Below, one piece after another: positions 44,750-56,068 of a stretch of 64,000 bases of DNA. Source of the DNA: Phyllostachys edulis (taxonomy: Eukaryota; Streptophyta; Magnoliopsida; Poales; Poaceae); NCBI GenBank assembly GCA_036346405.1, contig CM070563.1, positions 1,674,001 to 1,738,000 of the forward strand. Reading direction: 5' to 3'. Numbering within the stretch: position 1 is the first letter of the stretch; each line of letters begins with the position of its first letter. A program made the position numbers and the translations under genes. The notes beneath the pieces were generated by a model. It made no database searches. It saw only the letters and a program-made list of their open reading frames with translations, and was not told the DNA's origin.

Positions 44750-47700
44750 TGTGAGACCCCGACGTTTATTAGGCTCATAATACTTAGTCATCCGATTGAC
44801 CCTAGTATTATCAACCAAATAAACCCCGGTCTCGAGAGATGTATACTTCCCAGAATGCAGTATACATACCTCACAACAAAAGAATGTATCAATTCCATAC
44901 AACACATAGAACATAAGCAACAAACTAGAAGTTAACATTAATATGGAATAGATATTACAAAGAGGGCCCTTAGGCCAAATAGCAATAATTACAAAAGATA
45001 ACAATGAAGCAAAAGTGCCATAAAGATGGCTATAACACAAAGCCAATCGATGTGCCTTAACCCTAGGCATCTGTGGGACCGCCAAGCTAGTCGTCAAGAA
45101 AAAGCGCAACACGTAGCACAAAAGAGAGGCTCTTGGAGCTCTCCTTCTTCCTCTGCACAAAAGCCACAAAATTGCCACAACCACGGGCGGATGAGTACAT
45201 AAAGTACTCCATAAGACTTACGTGTGAGATAACGAGAACTATAAATAGCTACATGCAAGCTTTATTTAAGTGGATGAGGCTTTGGACTCATTTTAGCATA
45301 AAGCAACATTTATTTGCAATAACATAATAGATTGAAAGCAATTTGACAAAGCATTTTTAATGGTTGAAATAACAACGCGATAATAACATAATAACAACAA
45401 CAAGAACAATCACGGAAGTGACTAACCCAAGTCACCACAACAATAGCATGAACTCCCGTTCATACCAACCATGTCAAGTTTTAATTAAAGGTTGTAGTCT
45501 AGTCTTGAACGACCTTACCAAGCATGTCCATAACCTAGGGCGAGGCTATTGAATAGTTTTATCCTGCGGGTGTACCACTGTACCCACACGTCGAGATCGC
45601 CTTTCCTTTACGCACACTTAGAAGGTGTCTTTGCACAGCTAAGTCCTCGAGACCTTTCCAAAGGATGAATGCTAATTACGAGTGCACAACCCACGGGAGA
45701 AGGAGACATCACAACCTTCCCTAAGCTAATGCTCCCTCCCACACTATACATATACATTTGTTTTTAAAACACACCAACCGAGCTCGCTCATAATTAACAC
45801 CTCCTAGAGTACTTAGTCAAGAGGGTTCCATATGCCCTCGCGTGGTTAGTCTGTGAAATTGCTAACTTAGTGACCCAAGTACTGGGTCCTTAGGGACCGG
45901 GCATACCACCACATCCAAAAACCGCACCATCCATCCAATATGCCCAAGTCTAAATCAATCTTTTATTTTCAGTTTTTGATTTTACAAATTAAACAAAGCA
46001 CAAGTCTTTGGACATATAGGAGTAATAATCATTTTGAGTGATCAAGACCATCGACTAAGTCGATGATCGCCCATTCTACCGATAACTAAGCATGTCTAAG
46101 CAATTTACATCGAAACTACTAAGCGATAAGAGCTCATCCAACGAGCTCCCACCACAGCAAATAACCTAGGCTCATGGTAGTCGAGGGTAAAGAATTCCTC
46201 TGATTATGCGACTATAGGATTACTAACGACATTTAACACAAAGTAGCATGCATACATAGAAGTAAAACAAAGTATTAAGCTTTAAAGTAATGGGACAATG
46301 ATGGAAATGGTCAAACTGCTTGCCTTGTTGCTGGCCAAGTTGTGGCGGAGGGTCGCTCTCGGGATCACCACAAATGTCGAAACCTAACGGAAAAGCGAGA
46401 AAGAACCGATAAAACGACGAAAAACCAAAAAGACGCACAACAAACGAACTCCAAAAGCCATGAAAATTTTACAGCAGCAAGACAATGATTTATCATGAAT
46501 TTAGCAACAAGAACCAATTGATTTGGATTCTCAATGCAAAAGATATGATGAAATCAATTCTGCTCGACCTATTAATTAGAAATATGCTACTGTTCATCAT
46601 AAAATTTTCTAGAATACAAGTGAAGCTGAAATTTTTACTGTAAAATCAGCACCTCATGAGATGAATAACACAATTGAGTTCATCTCATTTGGAGCCATTA
46701 TGCACTCTCTACAAATTTTCAAAAACAAGAACTTGAACAAAATTATAATGCACAAGTCCTCAATTTCCTAACAGCAACATGCTCAAAACCAATTTTCACA
46801 GTGAGTTCACTAAGAGAAAACCAACAAAGTTGGTCTCACCCAAAAATAGTCTATAGAGCATTAGTTATGTATTTTACAAGTTAAGCATTGATTTAAGTGC
46901 ACATTTTAAAGTTGGTTTTAAAATCTAATGGCAAATCAGTGCTCTGGAGCTGAACTCAACTTACAATCATTTTTGGATTAAAGTCAAGTTCAAGACAGAG
47001 CTAACACAATTTGAATGACCTCAAAAGGATTCAAAAGCGAAGAAGATATGAAATTCTAAAGTCTATACCTTATTTCAGTTTAACTAAGACCTCACCGGAA
47101 TTTCTAAACTCACAAGGGTATGGGAGGGCGTGAGCCACAGATCTCGAGATCCAACGGCTCAAGACCTCCCAGAGAACATCACACACGCCAAGCGCGTGAA
47201 GTCCAGAGGTCTGGACCTCTTAGCAACTCACATGCGCGAGGTGAGGGAGGTCGGGCCGTGAATCACGAAATCCAGCGGACCACAACACGAAAGGAGGTCG
47301 GAGCGGACCAGGATCTAAGGGAGGTCCTCAGCGGTTGAGATCTTCCAAAGGAAGGTCAAACTATCAAGATCTCCACGAGGAAAATCTACATCGTCGAGGA
47401 CCTCACGGGGGAGGTCTGGGCCGGTCCAGATGTTCAAGGGAGGTCCTCGATGGTTCGAGATCGTCCGAGGAGGACCTTGACGGTCAAGATCTACCCGGAA
47501 GGTCATGAGCAGTACCGAGACAACCTAGGGAGGTCTAAGGAGGTCCTAACGTCCGCAGACCTCCGGGGAGGTCTGGGCGGCCACGATTGCGCAAGGGAGG
47601 TCTTGGGCGCTCGAGATCTCCTCGGAGGAGGCGGGCGTCCTGCACCAGCGCCTTAACTTCGCGCGCAGCAGGACATGAATAAATGCGCTGCCGGACATCA

Positions 47701-50219
47701 AGGAGGTCCGCTGCGGAGGTCTTAAATGCACACATTAAAGGGTGGATTAAAGGCGGTTAAGACATCAATGATTACAATGATTGGAACACATGATTAGCGC
47801 ATTAAACATGGAGGATTTACGTCCTAAAACGACAACGACGCTGCCGTTGTGTCCGGACAAAACCCGCAAAGAAGACGTGGTCATCGCCGGCGATGTAGAC
47901 CTCGGGCGAGATCAATAATACCGTTGGGTTCGCAATAACCATGCGTACCCAAAGGACCTCCTCTCAACGGCGCGCGGTTTTGAGCGCCGCGAGCGGAGAG
48001 GACAACGAACAAGCACGGTAGAAACCAAAATGCAAAGGGAAGCTCATGCGACATCCAACCAAGCGTGTGCCCAATTTAAAAGCTCCGCGACCTCATACAT
48101 CTGGTGCCCAACGCTAAAGGACTATCGAGTACAGAGGTCCTAAGGTCTTTGAGGAGGTCGAGGAAGGGAGGACCGGTCTTGGGAAGGAAGGGTGCTCCAC
48201 GGCCAAAGCTTCAACTTCAAGCTCCACTTTGTCCCCTCTGCAAATGCCCAACAATATCAAGTTAGGCCTTGGTCCCGGAGGCGGGGGCACAAATGGAAGC
48301 AAGGAGAAAAGGAGGAAAAACTCCAGGGACCCTTGTCCACCGAGGAGCTTCAAGCTTCTCAACAATGGCGGCCAAGAGGGAGGAGAGAAAGCTCAAATGA
48401 CACGGTGCAAGCTTAGAGCTTAGAAGTGTGCCAAAGAAGCTAAGGAGGAACCCAATGGGGTTTTATACTTTGGGAGAAGCGGGCACAGTGGGGTTAAGCT
48501 CATGGTGAGCTTAGCCCATGGCTCGGTCTAGGGTTTGGACAAGACACGAGGTGACATGGTGGCAGTCTGCGTGGGCGGGGAAGAGGCGGAAGGTGACACG
48601 CATTTAATCTTGGTCGACAAAGAGTTGTTATAAGGTACACGATGGACAAAGCCGGGTATTAATTCACTTGCTCGAGGGCCCACGCATGCGTGACCAAGGA
48701 AGGAGAAGAAACGAGGAGGTCATTTTGACCATTGGATAAGCCCAGGGGAGGTCCTGGCCCTCCGATGTGGTTTTGAACCGTTATGTTTTAAGTGGTGGGA
48801 GGAGGTCCCACCACACGATCAAGATGGGAGGTCGTGGCCCTCCGATTTCATGTCGCAGCACGCGTGAGGAAAAGGGACAGAGGTCCAAAGCGTTGGATCT
48901 CCATCCAGCAGTGCGGACCTCCGGTGAGGACTTAACATGCACGCGATCAAAAAGACATGAGGGAGGTCATGGCCTTTGGATTTAAATCCAAGAACCTTGA
49001 CACGATGGGAGGTCGATATGATGCGCAATGAGCAAGGAGGTCGGACCGCTAGATTTAGATCTAAGGGTTCGATCAAAAGAGGTGGAGGTCTGAGCTCGCA
49101 AGAGCGCACAAGGGAGGTCATGGCCTTTAGATTTAGATCTAAGACTCACGATCTCACGTCTTGTTGGGAGGTCTCAGTGCGCATGAGACAAAGGAGGTCG
49201 TGACCGTAGATTTTAATCTAACGGTGCACAACAAAAGATGGGGAGGTTGTGAGTGCTTGATAACAGGGGAGGTCGTGAGTCGTTGGATTTGATCCAATGG
49301 CTCGACCTAGGTTAGGTGGGAGGTTTGTTTAGTTTAGGTTGAGAGGAGGAGGTCGGGGCCATGGATCTTGGATCCAAGGGCTATGACCTCACGTGAAATG
49401 GGAGGACTGACCGAGTATGTTGAGGAGGAGGTCGTGGTCATTGGATTTGATCCAACGGCTCACGACCTCAACAAATGGGATGACCTCATTGCGATGGTTT
49501 AACGACTCGAGGAGGTCTTTGAGGTTTAACACACAAGGGAGGTCATGACCATGGATCAGCGATCCAGCGGCAATGACCTCATGAGGTGGGGAGGTCCTCG
49601 CGGTGTTGACATGGAGGAGGTCGTGGTGTTGGATGTAAATCCAGCACTGCATTTGATCAAGTGGAGATGAGGTCTGGCGAGGTGCGGACATGGTTGGGCC
49701 GGACCGGCTTGAACATGGCTAGCCCAAGGAACAGATGTAGGCTTTAAATTTTAGTTTTTAACAAATGAAACTTAGCAGAATTATTTGAGATAGCAAATGA
49801 ACTCCAAATTTGATGGAATTTTAACTGGAGCTTGTCGACAATGAGACCAACCTTGCGTAAAATTTCCAGAGGTTATTATGCAATGCATTTTTCTCGGGAA
49901 ATTCATGAAGGTTGTTTAAAGGATTGTTTTGCCTCAAAAATTATCAACAAGTGTTATAACTCATGATATTTTTTGAAGGGGTCCCATATCAGTTTTTGGG
50001 ACCAAGGAAAATATATTCCAAATGTTTGGCACAAGATTTAAGATAATTGGAAAATGAGTTTGATTTTTGGTCAACAAGAGCTTTGTGTTCTTGGATTACA
50101 CAACTCTTGGACAAAAATCACATGAGATTTTAGGGTTTTTCAGGATGTGAGAAAAAGTTTTAATTTCTACACATATAATTATACTTGATTAACCCTAATT
50201 ATACATTTGGGATGTTACA
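44750..50219 (-). mobile_element. large solo-LTR-like gypsy element (5470 bp)
   Basis: On the minus strand it begins TGTAACATCCCAAATG (50219) and ends GTCGGGGTCTCACA (44750). It is flanked by GGTAA on both sides (44745-44749 and 50220-50224). There is no recognisable gag or pol, and no second LTR inside. It is therefore a very long solo LTR or a non-coding LTR-bounded element. The middle (47100-49690) is packed with GGAGGTC words. The lineage is uncertain; Tekay-like chromovirus LTRs are of comparable style. Confidence 0.8.
47110..49690. repeat. GGAGGTC-rich degenerate repeat zone
   Basis: GGAGGTC occurs dozens of times at irregular 30-70-bp spacing. It is often followed by a dyad-like pair such as GGATTTGATCCAACGGCT or GGATTTAAATCCAAG. 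Open frames here have no domains. The same word family occurs at 2190-2860 and 4860-5040. Confidence 0.7.
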
Positions 50220-51719
50220 GGTAAAAAGACGTGGTCCGAACGGCCCATTTCATCTGAGCCTTCCACGTGTCCAGTCCGTGTTGAGTGGTCATTTGTGTGG
50301 CGATAATCTGCCGTATTTGTGTGCGTGGTAGTACCGCACTTCGGTAAGACCGTTTGTGGAGCGGTATGCTTTTTCCAGGATGTGTGTTTTCGGACTATTG
50401 CTTGCTCTTTGATGGTGCGGTAATACTGAAGCTCTGTGTGCAGATGCCGCATACCTGAAAATCTTGATCATATGTTGGTGGTACGTAATTTCCAGAAGGG
50501 ATGCGTTTTGGTCCTTAGCCGCGATTTTGAGCATGTGTTGCTCTCTTTGAAGTGCGGTAGTATCGTAGTGCCTTGGGCGGTACTACCGGTTTTGCGGAAC
50601 GACCACGTGTTACGTGGCGGTAGTACCGCACCTCGATTGTAACTGCTAGTTTAGTGCATGTGTTGCTGTTGAATCCGGCCGATTGGACTAAGAGCGATGA
50701 GTACTGAAGCCATATAACGGCGGTAGTTCCGATTTCCCTGACTTTTCAGCAGACTTCGCTTCCAACGGCTAGTTCTTGTATGTGGGCTATAAATACTCAC
50801 CTTGGCCGTGTGTGGGAGGCGGCTGGTGTTGTTGCTAAGGTCATAGCATGTGTTGCTAGTGCCTTATTCATTTCTTTGAGCTAAGAGCAAGCCATCTCTA
50901 CTCTTTAGTGCATGTGTTGCACTTAGTGAGGTTGAAGAGAAAATCCTAAGTGCATGTGTTGCCTTAGGTGGTGGATTTAGTATCCACGTGAGTTTAGACA
51001 CTTGATTGGTTCAAGTGAAAGTTAGAGACTTGTTACTCTTGGTGTTTGCCGACACCTAGACGGCGTGGTGGCGTCGTTGGGCGGTGAGCTTCTCAAAGAA
51101 GATTGTGAGAAGACCCAGGTGGTTTGTGAGTGGTGTGGTGCTCGCCATCTCCGGAGTGGAGGAAGGAGCAACCTTAGTGGAGTGAGGTGTTGGTTCGGTT
51201 TGGAACCGGTCCAATTGGTTTGGACTTACCTCGGAGGCGAATGCTCAATTCGTGGAGCCGGTCCAATTAGTTTGGGCTTGCCTCAACGTGGATTAGAAGA
51301 GACCGGCAAGTCTCTGAACACCACGGTAAAACATCGCCGTATCAACTTGTGATTTGCATTCTTGAGCTTTACTATATTGCAATTTATATTCGTTATATTA
51401 AATTGCTTATTTTTGTGTATGAATGCTTACTATGCTTCGTGCTATTCACCTTGCTAGAATTGATTAGCTTACAAGTCTTATGCTTAATTGTTATCATCAT
51501 CATTAGACTTGTTGTTGGTGCACATTAGTTGTTTTAGGCAAAACTGCAATTGATATTAGTTTCCGCATTAGAAATCGGTTTTAGCTTTAGATTTTTAGAA
51601 ACGACTATTCACCCTAGTCGGCCTCCTCGATCTTACACCACCCCCCTCCCCCGACGCCTCTTTCTTTTTTTTCTAAATAAAAGTGAGTTATGCCATAATT
51701 TTAGGGTCTTTTATAGGGT

Positions 51720-51990
51720 AGATTGTGTCGCCATTTGGAACGCCGACAGGGACTTGTGGGATCCCTGTCATCATTTGAAATGACGGTTTTCCAAAATTTT
51801 AATATTAAAAAATTTAGGGATTTACGGGATCCCTGTTGCCATTTGGAGTGGCGCTAGATCTTTATCGCCATTTCAACTGATGACAGGGACCTCTGTGCAC
51901 TGTTCAAGTCCCTATCGTCATTCTCTAGGCTACTGTCACTATTTGGAATGGCGACATGGCCTTTTCGCCATTTCCAATGCAACGGTAGCC
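51720..51990. repeat. palindromes, right arm of the MULE
   Basis: Degenerate units lie near 51727 (TGTCGCCATTTGGAACGCCG), 51763 (CCTGTCATCATTTGAAATGA), 51831 (CCTGTTGCCATTTGGAGTGG), 51860 (TTATCGCCATTTCAACTGAT) and 51945 (CTGTCACTATTTGGAATGGC). They are decayed relatives of the 1922-2095 array. Confidence 0.6.
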
Positions 51991-52063
51991 TAGTTTTGTA
52001 AAAAAGAAATCAATTATTTATTTTTCAAATTTCTTTTAAAACAATATTGTTTCAAAAAAAATC

Positions 52064-52073
52064 GAATTAGTTA
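52064..52073. repeat. target site duplication GAATTAGTTA, right
   Basis: It is identical to 41139-41148 and marks the right border of the MULE. Confidence 0.9.
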
Positions 52074-52329
52074 GGCTGTGTCATAGAGTTGGTATTGTTT
52101 TGTTAAAATATGAAGTTGTTTTGTTGCACGAGGTGTTTATTTTTGTTGTGTGATCGACAGTTAAGTCGAGAATTTGTTGCATCAGATGTAGATTTGTTGC
52201 AGGATTACTAAATAATTGTTGGGCCTCATCGATTTTTGTTGTGTCCGATCGGATGGCTGAGATTGAGCATTTCAAGTTAGATTCGATGATAGAGAGAGAC
52301 ATATGATGAGAAAGCTCTCATCGTACGTC

Positions 52330-52920
52330 CGGACATGGATGTCACGGCATCACCTAGGCGTCCCGGCGGTGCAGAGCAGACGCCGCGGTCGCTCGTCTCG
52401 CCTTGGCCATCTCCGACCGCGTCGCAGTCGGCCACGGCCCCAGGACTCCATCTCCTCCTCCTCTCCTCCTCCGCGGCTCATAAACACTCACGGCGTCCGT
52501 CGCCAGTCCGCCTCTCTTGCTCTGGATCGCTGGACTGAGTCGTCGCCCCTTGCCTCCGAGACGGAGAGGAGGAAGCGAGGCTCGGTTGCCGCCAGGAGGA
52601 GGAAGCGAGGCCGGTTATCGCCTGGAGGAGCTTCTCGCCACGAGAGGAAGAGGAGGAGAGGAGGATCCCAAGCCGAGGAGAGGAGGGATTTTGAAGGCAG
52701 CCGGGGCAGCCGGGGTGCATTTAGGGGCAGCCGGGCATTTAGGGGCAGTCGGGCAACCGGGCCGAGCAACCAAGATCTTCTGCTCCCAATGTATCTACTA
52801 TGCAGAATTGTAGTTGCTACTTAGCTCGCCTTGTCTCGCCTAAAGGACAACTAGGCGCCCACCTGGACGACTAGGCATCCTAGCGCTGTGGTCGCCGTGA
52901 CAATCTTTCGTCCGGACACT
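52330..52920. mobile_element. possible terminal-inverted-repeat element with GC-rich core
   Basis: TCGTACGTCCGGACATGG at 52320 and, inverted, GTGTCCGGACGAAAGATTGT at 52895 bracket a GC-rich core. Just inside are CACCTAGGCGTCCC and, inverted, GGCGCCTAGTTGTCC. The core has GGGGCAGCCGGGCATTTA-type short repeats (52700-52765). It encodes nothing recognised. Element class and target duplication are unresolved. The flank 52074-52320 is T-rich, with repeated TTGTTGCA/TTTTTGTTGTG words. Confidence 0.35.
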
Positions 52921-53164
52921 ACCGGTGCTCCCGTATATGAATAGGCACCAATTATTTACTTTTGGGATGAAATCACAGCCACCTCGCCCTAGTTCGTTAG
53001 ACATTGTTGGGCGATAGTTCAGAATTATTGCAAGGTAAATAATTCCCGCCATGAATTGAAGAGCTCTCTGCATTTCCTGCTGTGTTACCTTCATTTTGAT
53101 GAAGTCACCCTGAATATCTCAAAACATTTTTTTTACCACAATCGGATTAATTATATTAGGTAAC

Positions 53165-53240
53165 AAGCACCAAGGTGGTTTGTACACAATCATTATCATG
53201 GTATGCTAAGGTGGTTTGTACACAATCATCGGCAAGTGTT
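53165..53240. repeat. 38-bp tandem repeat, two units
   Basis: AAGGTGGTTTGTACACAATC occurs twice, 38 bp apart (about 53171 and 53209), between the GC-rich element and MSRA. Confidence 0.75.
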
Positions 53241-53372
53241 ATGGTATAGCTCTTCTCTTACAGTCGTTGGATTGAGGCAAAACAAAGCTAGGAAAATAGT
53301 AGTAAAATTTGGCTGTGATTCATCCTTATTCAGGCACTGCTCTCATGCAGCGGACTGGTCCAAACTCGCCTT

Positions 53373-55178
53373 TCATCCGTAGCAACGGATGGGGTCGTTG
53401 CAACCCTTGGCTGCAGACTGGCGGGAGCCGAAGCGACCGCCCTTCTCGAGGTACTGCTGGTGGTACTCCTCTGCCCTGTAGAACCTCTTTGCAGGAAGGA
53501 TTTCAGTAACAATCTTCCGGTTCAGAAGATTCTGCTGCTTCTCTAGGGATTCTCTTGCCGCTTTCTCCTGCTCCGGGGTGTAGTAGTAGATCCCTGATCT
53601 GTACTGGGTCCCAACATCGTTGCCCTGCATGCAAGGAGCTCAGAATGTATTCATTAAAAAAAAAGGAGATCAGAATGTATGCGATCAGAAACTTCAGCGC
53701 TGTTAAACAACTGCTTAAAACAAACAAATGAATGACTTGGAAGTCTATCCAGTTGTCCAGAAACAACTTTTACCAATGAATTTATCCAGTCCTCTACTAC
53801 GCTAGTTTGCTCTCTTTGCTGGGACTAACGTCCTTTCAGAAATCAGAAGTTGGATGGAATTTGTGTTAGCAACCAATATAGCCAATCAAGACGCAAGGTA
53901 CATAAATAATATGTATACTACAGTAGTATTTCTCCTGGTCTGGTTATCAATCCTTTTAGAGGAGTGCCAGTGCTAAGGTAGATACAGGAGTACTTGTTAA
54001 CGCAACTGCAATACCGAGTGCTAAAAGCTCGAGTTCGTGGCAGTTCCTCCCAAAACTAGTCTGGAAATTGGTACAGATTCACGGTGTGGTGGGATTTGCC
54101 CAAACTGTAGCTGGGAGGGACAGTGCAATTTTGTGATTCAACATAACTGAGTCTGACCTGGACTGGCACATCCCACCTGCAACTCCACTCCCACAACCAG
54201 GCACCAACTATGACAATCTTTCTAGTGTCACTGCCGGCCAGAAGTCAGGAATAGGACTACGGTACACCGTACACTTGGTAGTTGGTACTATCATCCAAAT
54301 CTGCAAAACAAATATATGGACAAGAGACTCCTTTGGTTGCCGAGGAACTCAGCGATGCATTTACATTGTTACGCGCTAAGCTAAAAGGCTGCATGCTGCA
54401 GGACTGCTGAGCCTATGCCGCACTCCCAGTTCTTCCTGGACACAACGGAAGGCGGGAAGAACACAAGCGTCGCTTTGGCCGAGTGGTTAAGGCGTGTACC
54501 TGCTAAGTACATGGGATTTCCCTGCGAGAGCTCGAATTTCTCAGGCGACGAATCTCCCCTTCTCCTTTTTCCCCCCTTTATTCTCTGGATTTTGCAATAG
54601 AATCTCTCTGATCTAGTGCCTAACTGGATACCCAAATCAAATCACACAGTGCCGAGTTCAGCAATTCCCCCAAACCCTCCATAAATTATCAGTAAAAGTT
54701 CCCCAATTCTGACCTCCCAGTTCTTCCTCCCAACAAAAAAGCTCAAAATTCTAGGGCAGACAGGCAGCAAAGCAAGTGGAACCCTGCAATTGAGGCATCA
54801 GTTATCACTGACCTGGCGGTTGGGCGTGGTGGGGTCGTGGCGCGCCCAGAAGACGTCGAGGAGGTCGCCGTACTTGCAGGCGGCGGGGTCGTACTGGACG
54901 CGGATGACCTCGTTGTGGTTGGTGGCGCCGGTGCAGACGTCCTCGTAGGTTGGGTCGTGGAGGTTGCCCTGGCTGTACCCTACCTCGGTGCGCGTGACCC
55001 CGGGCACCCGCTGGAACGCCAGCTCCACGCTCCAGAAGCACCCGGCCCCGAACTGCGCGAACTTGTTCCCCGGCGCCGGCTGGTCCTCGTCGGGCCCCTG
55101 CGCCAGCGCCGCCGACGCCTCCGACGCGCGCGGGCTGCCGCCCAGCCCGCCCAGCCCCAGCTTCCCCAGCCAGCTCAT
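53373..55178 (-). CDS. MSRA: peptide methionine sulfoxide reductase A
   Basis: MSRA reduces the S-form of methionine sulfoxide in proteins, using thioredoxin, and protects against oxidative stress. Two exons, 54813-55178 and 53373-53624, join in phase at Q|GNDVG to give 205 aa. The active site is GCFWS with the catalytic Cys at residue 47. The domain runs from about residue 38 to 195, with GVTRTEVGYSQGNL, NHNEVIRVQYDP, GTQYRSGIYY and the AEEYHQQYL box. The resolving Cys residues are in KGCNDPIRCYG (197 and 203). The 36-residue N-terminus is Gly/Ala-rich and does not look like a strong plastid transit peptide, so a cytosolic form is likely. The 1188-bp intron contains a tRNA gene on the opposite strand. 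Confidence 0.95.
54469..54549 (+). tRNA. tRNA-Ser (anticodon GCT)
   Basis: The 81-bp gene folds as a class II tRNA. The acceptor stem is GTCGCTT with AGGCGAC (one G-T pair). The D-arm GGCCGAGTGGTTAAGGC is typical. The anticodon loop is CTGCTAA with GCT. There is a long variable arm, and a T-arm GAGAG with TTCTC around CTCGAAT, where the usual first T of TTCGAAT is C. It lies on the plus strand inside the single intron of the minus-strand MSRA gene. A T run (CTTTTTCC) follows about 20 bp downstream as a possible terminator. Confidence 0.92.
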
Positions 55179-55718
55179 CGCCGCAAAACCGCCGCTGCTC
55201 GGCGTCGGGGCTGTGGGGGCGAGGCCGCGTCAGTGATGGTGGTGGGGCTTGGCTCCCTGCAGGAGGCCGCCGCCGCCGCCGAGGCGAGAGGTGAGGAGGA
55301 GAGGGAGGCAGGCGAGGTGAGGAGGGGAGGCATCGAGTGAGCCGAGGCGAGGCTTTTCCTAGACCTTTTGTGGCAGCGTGGTCCAGAAGCTTCGCCTCCC
55401 GTCCTGTCTCGTCTGCTGGTTGGTTGGTGCACTCCGTGGGTTTTCCCACGTCTCTTCTCACTGTCCTAGTCGCCTTGCCTTGCCTTGCCTTGTTTGTGCT
55501 GTAGCCAGGACTAGAGTTGTAGTCGGGGCGGGCTGGCGGGTTCATCCGCATAGGATCCGGGGTGCGGGTGAAGGAATTCTTTTAAAATATAATTACAAAA
55601 ATAAATAGTCGTCCTAAAATATTAAAAAATGAGTTCGCATCATGGAATTATTGGCAGCGAGGGCGTGTTGCCATCGAATCGATTTATGGATCCTATTGCT
55701 CCATGTCGCTCGTGCAAC

Positions 55719-55788
55719 TTTCTGTTGCCAGTTGAACTGGCGACAGAAAGTGAACAGTCATCATGTCGCCAGTTGAATTGATGATAGG
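55719..55788. repeat. two palindromes in the MULE left subterminal region
   Basis: The first unit, TTCTGTTGCCAGTTGAACTG continuing GCGACAGAA, is near perfect. The second, CATCATGTCGCCAGTTGAAT continuing TGATGATAGG, is more diverged. Confidence 0.75.
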
Positions 55789-56068
55789 AGCCTTAACACC
55801 CTATAAAAGACCGTTGACACCCTAAAATTCGGCACATGACTTATTTTTATTCAGAAAAAAGAGTAGATGGGATGAGAGAAGCTAGCGAAACGCTGCTCGT
55901 CCGGTTCAAAAATTTGTTAGGTAATTTTTTTTAACCGAATGGATTACGTAGTTTTAGATGTACGGTTACGTAGTGCAGTATGTTGTATGTAATACTTTTT
56001 GGTGGGTAGTCTAGTTTTGGATATGTAGTTAATCCTGAAAATGTTCTTTATGGTGCAGTGCGCCAAAT

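Larger units (their letters stand above)
43030..51637 (+). mobile_element. Sirevirus-type copia 3' remnant with LTR, split by a gypsy LTR
   Basis: 43030-43695 looks like the internal 3' end. It includes TTTAGGGGGAGCTC and a purine tract before the LTR (CACCAAAGAGGGAAAGAT). The LTR runs from TGTAGTATCTTGTCC (43696) to CCTCCTCGATCTTACA (51637), with ACTATTCACCCTAGTCGGCC near its end, a usual Sirevirus LTR ending. Removing the nested element (44750-50219 and one duplication copy) leaves an LTR of about 2.5 kb. No gag-pol is present and the target duplication was not found. Confidence 0.6.
41149..52063 (-). mobile_element. non-autonomous MULE, deletion derivative, with nested insertions
   Basis: Inverted ends GATTTTTTTGAAATAGTATT (left) and GATTTTTTTTGAAACAATAT (right, inverted) are bounded by the identical 10-mer GAATTAGTTA. 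Without nested DNA the element is about 1.1 kb. The right arm (51640-52063) matches the reverse complement of 55575-55865. The left arm includes the start of a mudrA-like gene on the minus strand (ATG at 41556-41558, preceded by an AATGCAG acceptor-like word), corresponding to 56069 of the fuller copy. That frame stops after 12 codons. Palindromes like those at 1922-2095 lie in both arms. Nested are a hAT element (41753-42985) and Sirevirus-type copia sequence (43030-51637). Confidence 0.85.

Noticed and set aside
54837..55340. 167-codon plus-strand open frame over MSRA exon 1
   Set aside because: It is the antisense shadow of the GC-rich MSRA first exon and promoter.
55175..55551. Minus-strand open frame upstream of MSRA, possible N-terminal extension
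   Set aside because: It is not in frame with the conserved MSRA start without a stop or shift, and the 205-residue product from 55178 already has the normal cytosolic length.
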